Shown here one piece after another: positions 59,501-64,000 of a DNA stretch of 64,000 nt; the first letter of the stretch is position 1, and each line of letters opens with the position of its first letter. The DNA lies in contig OZ024866.1 of the NCBI GenBank assembly GCA_964017155.1, positions 28,537,105-28,601,104 on the forward strand. The letters are read 5' to 3'. This stretch comes from Oasisia sp. SBJ-2009 (Eukaryota > Annelida > Polychaeta > Sabellida > Siboglinidae). Position numbers and translations under genes: made by a program. Under the pieces are notes generated by a model, which did no database searches, had not been told where the DNA came from, and was given only the letters and a program-made list of their open reading frames with translations.

Positions 59501-62273
59501 GCCACCAGATGGCAGCATCATAGTTATTCTGCATGGACACACTGCGATACAATTACAAGTTAATCTGTAAAAAATAAATCTGTAAAAAGGGAGAAAATTA
59601 TAATTTGAACAATCAAATCTGATGAGTCTCTTCTATCAAAGTCTGCCACATATTTGTGTTGTGGCACAGAATTATGACTAGAATTACTGATCATGTAGCA
59701 TCGGAAATGAGTTTCGATTGATAAAGTTCTCTAAAATGTTGTTTGCGTCAAGCAACTGTGATGACCTCTGAGTAACCTTGGGCGGCGGCCATGACAGGTG
59801 GTCAGAAGTGGTAACAGAAGTGACACAGCAGTGATACTGCACCGTCAAATGATCTACGTATTGATCAACTTAAGCACTCAATTACAAGATCATTATAATA
59901 ATAATAGAAAATTTCTGATGTAGCGCTTCAGTTACAAAGTCATTATAATTATTAGTAAATTTCTTATATAACGATCCATCCAAATCGTTGTTCTATGATG
60001 ATGTACATAGTTAATACAAATAAATGAGTACAAGACCATACATATGTTGAAATACAAATCTGTAAAATATAATTATAACAAAAAACATGTTACCACCTTT
60101 GTCATGTTTTATATATCAAATGACTGTGTTTATAAAAATTCCCTGGAAGACAACGTGGTGTGTTGATATGTAGAAAGATATCTTAACCATGTTTGTTTTC
60201 TAAATCCAAGATGTGTGGAGTGCATTTACATGATTTATTATACATAGGTACATCGGATTCAGGAAAAGTCTGACAGTTTAAGCAGTAATTGACGATTTTT
60301 ATTCCACCATTCTGTCAGTTTGCTGTCATACAGTTATACAATCACCATTATGATTATAATGTTCATATATTGTAGCTTTGTTATGGGGTCTCTGGAAAAC
60401 GGCTTGACATGTTAAGTGACCACCATACAGCACTACTTTATGTCTTACCAATTGCCTTGTGCATGTTCTTATTTGTTGCAGTTGCAAAGTGTTATTTTAT
60501 TTATTTTATTTTATTTTACGTAGTCACACAGATGACCCCAGTACCAAAGTTGCACAGTTTTTAAATTGTTTTTTTTATACCTGATTTGATTCCTTAGATT
60601 ATCTACTTTAAAATGACGCAGAATTTGTTGAAAGGCTTTCAAAAACTAACATTTTGAGAAAATTATTTTAAAAGTTGTTGTATACCTGATTGGATTGCAC
60701 AGATAATCTAGTTTAAAATTATACAGGGTCCGTACGGGGCCTTGAAAGTCTTGAAAAGCCTTGAATTTTATTGGACCAAATTCAAGGCCTTGAAATCCTT
60801 GAATTTTACAAAGTAGTCTTGAAAAGTCTTGAATTTAATTGTAGTCAATAAAATATTGTTTTGACTCAATTGTTGTGACAAATAACAGCCGGAAAAGGAA
60901 AAGCCTATGCACAAAAATAACTTGTGCACATTGGGTAATCAGCGTTTCATCATGGTCGGCATCATTGTTTTCTTAATTTTACTGCACTTAAAAGTACATA
61001 TGTCATTAAAACAATAGTCTTGAACAACCTTGAATTTCAAATGTTCGGATGTGTACGAACCCTGATTATATATTGTTTGTCAAAATGTAAATATTTTTTT
61101 TTTAAACCAACATTTAGAGAAAATAGGTTTGGAAATTAGGCTACCAACAATACATTCATTACTGTATTAGTTTTGTGGAAAAACCACTGATCATAGAAAC
61201 ATAGATTCAATACTGTATTGGTTTTGTGTTATTTGTTTAATCGTTGATGAAAACAAACCAGATAATTGATCAATAAATGGGATCAAGGGATGCCCAGTTC
61301 TGCCAGAGTCACAACACTGATAAAGCCTGACATAGACAGCTATTTTTGGATCATGTGCAGAATAGGCTTGTGTGACTTTGTGGGTCATGTGACTTGGTTG
61401 GTCATATGACACTATGTGACTTGGAAGGTCATGTGATACTGTGGAGCTTGGTGGGTCATGTGACATTGATTTGGTGTGTCACGTGACACTCATTTGGTGG
61501 GTCATGTGACACTGATTTGGTGAGTCATGTGACACCGTGACTTGGGAGGTCATGTGACACCATGTGATATTGTGTGGTTTGGTGGGTCATGTAAAACTGT
61601 GTGACTCACTTTGTGGGTCATGTGATACTGTGTGACTTGTTGGGTCATGTGATACTGTGTGACTTGTTGGGTCATGTGATACTGTGTGACTTATTGGGTC
61701 ATGTGACACTGTGTGACTTGTTGGGTCATGTGATACTGTGTGACTTGTTGGGTCATGTGATACTGTGTGACTTGTTGTGTCATGTGATACTGTGTGACTT
61801 GTTGGGTCATGTGATACTGTGTCACTTGTTGGGTCATGTGACACTGTGTGACTTTGTGAGTCATGTGACACTCTGACTTGGTAGGTCATGTGACACTCTG
61901 ACTTGGTAGGTCATGTGACACTGTGTGACTCGTGGGTCATGTGACACCATGCCACTTGGCAGGTCATGTGACACTGTGTGACTCATGGGTCATGTGACAC
62001 CATGCCACTCGGTAGGTCATGTGACACAGTGTGACTCGTGGGTCATGTGACACCATGCCACTTGGCAGGTCACGTGACACTGTGTGACTCGTGGGTCATG
62101 TGACACCATGCCACTTGGCGGGTCATGTGACACGGTGTGACCCTGTTGCAGGTCGTCCACTACGGGAACTCGGTGCGGAGCAAGGGAAGCACGGGGGTGA
62201 ACCCGACCTCCTCCCGCTCCCACGCCGTCCTCCAGCTGGAGGTGCGGGACAGCCGGGACGCCAAGGTGGGAAG
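53501..62273 (+). CDS. KIF24: KIF24, SAM-domain kinesin (kinesin-13 type), 5' part; continues beyond the window
   Basis: Exons 53501-53547, 54596-55661, 57078-57175, 57874-58089, 59323-59410 and 62152-62273; all GT..AG and in phase (545 aa so far). The start MADCLYECLKEASLERF aligns with the start of vertebrate KIF24, so ATG 53501 is preferred over the open frame upstream. Domains: SAM about 1-58 (LYECL, GLVNCNELINLSMHDYATFG); a long disordered linker; the conserved pre-motor SAGYNYGLP; motor from about 320 (RIKVCVRKRPL) with HMFAFDEVFDE, P-loop GQTGAGKT (413-420), WISYYEIYCGQLFDLLN and switch I NPTSSRSH (522-529). Switch II and the rest of the motor lie outside the window. KIF24 is a centriolar microtubule depolymerase that restrains ciliogenesis in vertebrates. 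The linker before the motor is about 100 aa longer than in human, by memory. Confidence 0.96.
53597..54088. mobile_element. TTAA-flanked MITE with ~90-bp terminal inverted repeats
   Basis: Left end AGCGACATGATC..., right end ...GGACCATGTCGCT. The TIRs match over about 85-90 bp, including TTGTGGCTTTTTATTTTT and ATTGCAAAATCATGTTA. The 4-bp target duplication TTAA is at 53593-53596 and 54089-54092. A TTAA target is typical of piggyBac-type transposases. The middle (about 300 bp) is non-coding. It sits in KIF24 intron 1, 50 bp after exon 1. Confidence 0.88.
54596..55661 (+). CDS. KIF24: KIF24 coding exon 2: SAM domain, linker, start of motor
   Basis: Acceptor CTCTGTTCAG at 54595; donor GCAGAAG|GTCAGT. 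Encodes FHKRFCSQGLVNCNELINLS, the polar linker (about residues 60-300), SAGYNYGLPN and RIKVCVRKRPLLVREVKLQE. More GC-rich than its introns. Confidence 0.95.
55670..57060. other. KIF24: KIF24 intron 2
   Basis: Contains a (TTTA)n patch at 55688-55712, a plus-oriented retroposon tail TGTGGCGCTATACCAAATAA at 55883 with (ATT)n, and SINE copy C. The ORF at 56125-56466 is not recognisable. Confidence 0.6.
56640..56895 (+). mobile_element. tRNA-derived SINE, copy C (5' end altered)
   Basis: A perfect B box GGTTCGAATCC at about 56670-56680, then the full family body and tail (GATTGGATACTGCGCTATGTAAGAACTTACC). The A-box part is not the family sequence; similarity begins at about TTCGGACACTCGATTAAGAG. 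Confidence 0.8.
57078..57175 (+). CDS. KIF24: KIF24 coding exon 3
   Basis: Acceptor TTCTTCCAG, donor GAAAG|GTAATA. HMFAFDEVFDETCTNENLYA, then NTIKSLVSCIFE. Confidence 0.96.
57874..58089 (+). CDS. KIF24: KIF24 coding exon 4: P-loop
   Basis: Acceptor TGCCTTGCAG, donor CAAGAG|GTCAGT. GSATCFAFGQTGAGKTYTLM; the nucleotide-binding P-loop GQTGAGKT is at 57899-57922. Ends ISYYEIYCGQLFDLLNKRKR. Confidence 0.97.
58900..59300. repeat. CACGTG/TTCAC-rich internal duplication
   Basis: Two diverged blocks (about 58955-59020 and 59075-59140) share ACACG(T/A)GTC(A/G)TACTGG and GGTACTG-TCCACCAGTACGTGTT-like words. They are followed by many short TTCACGTG, ACACGTG and TCACGTA inverted words up to the KIF24 exon 5 acceptor. 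Confidence 0.65.
59323..59410 (+). CDS. KIF24: KIF24 coding exon 5
   Basis: Acceptor TTGTGTTTCAG, donor GTTCAG|GTGTGT. LHVRENGKQKVCISGLMETE, then VKEAKRLVQ: the motor segment between the NKRKR loop and switch I. Confidence 0.94.
59411..60720. other. KIF24: KIF24 intron 5, first part
   Basis: AT-rich; an ATT-rich GTAGCGCTTC retroposon-tail-like patch at 59890-59940. Nothing else recognised. Confidence 0.5.
60724..61064. mobile_element. CAGGG-ended MITE (hAT-like), 341 bp
   Basis: Starts CAGGGTCCGTACGGGGCCTT and ends GTGTACGAACCCTG, so the terminal inverted repeat is about 12 bp with one mismatch. The interior is full of CCTTGAA/TTCAAGG words. The flanking 8 bp match only partly, so a target duplication is not clear. 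A related patch lies at 51690-51800. Confidence 0.65.
61375..62140. repeat. 27-bp minisatellite (GGGTCATGTGAYACTGTGTGACTTG-type)
   Basis: The most regular 27-bp units are at 61610-61860. The right part has a longer ~57-bp higher-order unit alternating CCATGCCACTTGGCAGG and CTGTGTGACTCGTG. It runs to within about 15 bp of the KIF24 exon 6 acceptor. Confidence 0.95.
62152..62273 (+). CDS. KIF24: KIF24 coding exon 6: switch I (last exon in window)
   Basis: Acceptor CCCTGTTGCAG, donor GGAAG|GTAAGG. VVHYGNSVRSKGSTGVNPTS then SRSHAVLQLEVRD. The nucleotide-sensing SSRSH is at about 62209-62223. The next exon must supply the switch II DLAGSE. Confidence 0.95.
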
Positions 62274-62749
62274 GTAAGGGAGTGGGCAGTGGGCAGTGGG
62301 GGGAAAGATACACGCAACATTTTATCTATGACAAATCAACCAGTATTATCCAGTCTGCCAAAATATGCATTATCAGACAGTCCTCAATGCTTTTGTTTTG
62401 TTCATCGATGGTCCCCCCAATAGAGGTCACCTGTCTAATAAGGCCACTTTAGATTTGCTGATACGTTGCCCTTGTAAGAGGGGGACTACTGTTGAGCAAA
62501 TATACTATTGATCAGTTAGTGTATGCATAGTTTATTTTGTAATAAAACTCCCTAGACGATGCATATACACTGTACCAAACATATTTCTAATAAGCTATGG
62601 ATAATATGAAGCTAATTATAGAAACATTGAAAACTGTTTCAGGAAAGTGTTGTAGATAAAAGTTATCAATCCTCTGGACCAGGCAGTGATTTCTGCACAG
62701 AGATTTATGTTGATGATGATGAAAAAGTAATAATTAGAATATCACTTAG

Positions 62750-63072
62750 AGAGGAACAATGGCTCAGGGGTAGAGCTTCGGACTTTTGACTGAGAGAACC
62801 CAGGTTTGAATCCTGTGTTGTGATGTTAAAATCTTGGGCAAGTTTTTTCACCCTACATTGCTCCAGTTCATTCAGCGGTATAAATGAGTATCTGGCTATA
62901 GGCAGTGGTGGATATGTGTATGAGCAGCCTTTGTGCATTAATTGCTGGCAGGATACTTCCCAGATAAGTTGAGATGGTGTCTGAGTGAACAGGTCTGTCA
63001 GGGAAGTAAAGTGTAAAGCATTTTGAGCAGTCCTAAGGACTGGATACTGCACTGTAGCTTTATTTTTACCTT
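62750..63072 (+). mobile_element. tRNA-derived SINE, copy D (near full length)
   Basis: A box AATGGCTCAGGGGTAGAGC at 62759, B-box-like GGTTTGAATCC near 62803, and the body as in copy A through GGACTGGATACTGCACTGTA. It lies in KIF24 intron 6. Confidence 0.85.
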
Positions 63073-63079
63073 TTATTTA

Positions 63080-63620
63080 TAATAGATAATTTACTGACAT
63101 CCATTGCTCTCGCTAGTGAATTCAAGTGTTCTGTTAAAATGCCCTTTGCTTTGAAACGGTGGTCCAGACTTTGGAGTTTTATCTGTTGAAAGTGAAATGT
63201 GAATGACTGGCGAATTCTGTCTTGAATGATCATCCCCAGTAGTAATTACCACCTGGGTGTGTGATGATGCGTGAAATTGTGATGGTCTGCAGGTGAAATT
63301 GCTCATGCATGACACAGCGAGCTTTGTCACAAGTTTGTCTCTGAGTGTGTTCACATGTCAGTAGAGTGCCTCCATGGCAGTGTATGTGTGAGTATGTGCA
63401 GTGCATCTTGGGATATGATTTGTACTGGATGACAGTTGTGGTGTCGAATGGTCGCAGCGTGGGAAAGTCATGTTCAGTATTTCTAAGGTAGGTGGGATAA
63501 GACGGAGCGGGCACAGGGAAAGGAGGGGTGGTTAGGGTAGGGTAGGGAACACAAAGGTGAGTGGCTTGGTGTGGTCAGTACTGGGTAACAATATATGGGT
63601 CAAGGGTTGCTTCTATTTCT
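63080..63620. other. KIF24: KIF24 intron 6: no exon recognised
   Basis: No segment with kinesin switch II similarity. A GGGTAGGGTAGGG run lies at about 63534. Confidence 0.5.
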
Positions 63621-63630
63621 AAGCCTACAT

Positions 63631-63865
63631 GTGTGTGTGTGTGTGTGTGTGTGTGAGTGTGTGAGTGTGTGTCTGCAATTGTATATGCAATTTCATATAA
63701 CAGTGTATGTGGGTATGTGTGTAGTTGTGTGTGTAGTGTATGTGTGTGTCTGCGTGCGTGCGTGTGTGTGTGAATGGCATGCGGGTTTGTGTGTATGTGT
63801 GTGTGTGCGTGTGTGTATGCGTGTGCATGTGTGGTGTTTATGTATGTGTGTAATTGTGTATGCGC
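63631..63865. repeat. Imperfect (GT)n microsatellite
   Basis: GT runs interrupted by GA, GC and GTATGT steps. Long frames on both strands are period artefacts. Confidence 0.93.
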
Positions 63866-63945
63866 GTGTCCCATCATTTTGAACCTTCACCAAGTTCGTT
63901 TATTTTATGTTAGTCCAATTAATTTCATTTACCAAATCAATCAAT

Positions 63946-64000
63946 GACCAACTAGCTATACGCACTAGTGAATATATGTGTACGGACGGTATTTGCGCAT
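63946..64000 (+). mobile_element. tRNA-derived SINE, copy E (cut by window edge)
   Basis: CTAGCTATACGCACTAGTGA then ATATATGTGTACGGACGGTA then TTTGCGCAT match the central body of copies A, C and D (CTATAG-CAGTGGTGAATATGTGTACGAGCAGCCTTCGCGCAT). The first half is absent or strongly diverged. Confidence 0.55.

Overview
The window is nuclear DNA from an animal. It holds short exons with GT..AG borders, long introns, many microsatellites and minisatellites, a tRNA-derived SINE family and several MITE-like elements. The proteins are of the bilaterian type and the repeats are of kinds common in marine invertebrates. A lophotrochozoan, possibly a mollusc, is my best guess; nothing in the window proves the phylum. 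GC varies locally, with long AT-rich stretches broken by CpG-rich islands near 1.6-2.3, 5.3-5.9, 7.7-8.1, 16.0-16.4 and 45.6-45.9 kb.

Three protein-coding genes are well supported. (1) OTUD7 (Cezanne-type deubiquitinase) lies on the minus strand. Its eight coding exons run from 39357 down to 19841, with all junction phases consistent, and give a predicted protein of 938 aa. (2) NUDT2 (Ap4A hydrolase) lies on the minus strand in two coding exons, 47952 down to 46883, 145 aa, with a complete Nudix box. (3) The 5' part of KIF24 (SAM domain plus kinesin-13-like motor) lies on the plus strand. Six coding exons run from 53501 to 62273, and the gene continues past the right edge. NUDT2 and KIF24 are head to head. 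As I recall, the same two genes are also divergent neighbours in the human genome (9p13), so this looks like an old conserved gene pair.

Layout: 1-17 kb has no gene I can recognise. It holds CpG-rich islands, TA/TATG/CATA microsatellites, a fragment of a transposon-like protein at the left edge, and a cluster of two dispersed repeat families (R1 and R2) at 10.2-14.7 kb. About 17.2-19.84 kb is probably OTUD7 3' UTR and downstream sequence. The interval 19.84-39.4 kb is the OTUD7 coding region, and 39.4-45.8 kb is probably its first intron and promoter. The interval 46.8-48.3 kb is NUDT2 and a divergent promoter, and 48.3-64 kb is KIF24.

The introns are the most active part of the window. They contain a pair of back-to-back perfect palindromes beside an OTUD7 splice acceptor, a 34-bp minisatellite whose units mostly carry a CRE-like core, a 36-bp tandem array that repeats a 3'-splice-site-like motif just before the KIF24 start codon, a 27-bp minisatellite that runs up to a KIF24 acceptor, a TTAA-flanked MITE, a CAGGG-ended MITE, five copies of a tRNA-derived SINE all in one orientation, and remnants of a 'HAFTGCDT' transposon-type protein. 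I found no CRISPR array, no canonical tRNA or rRNA gene and no prokaryotic operon.
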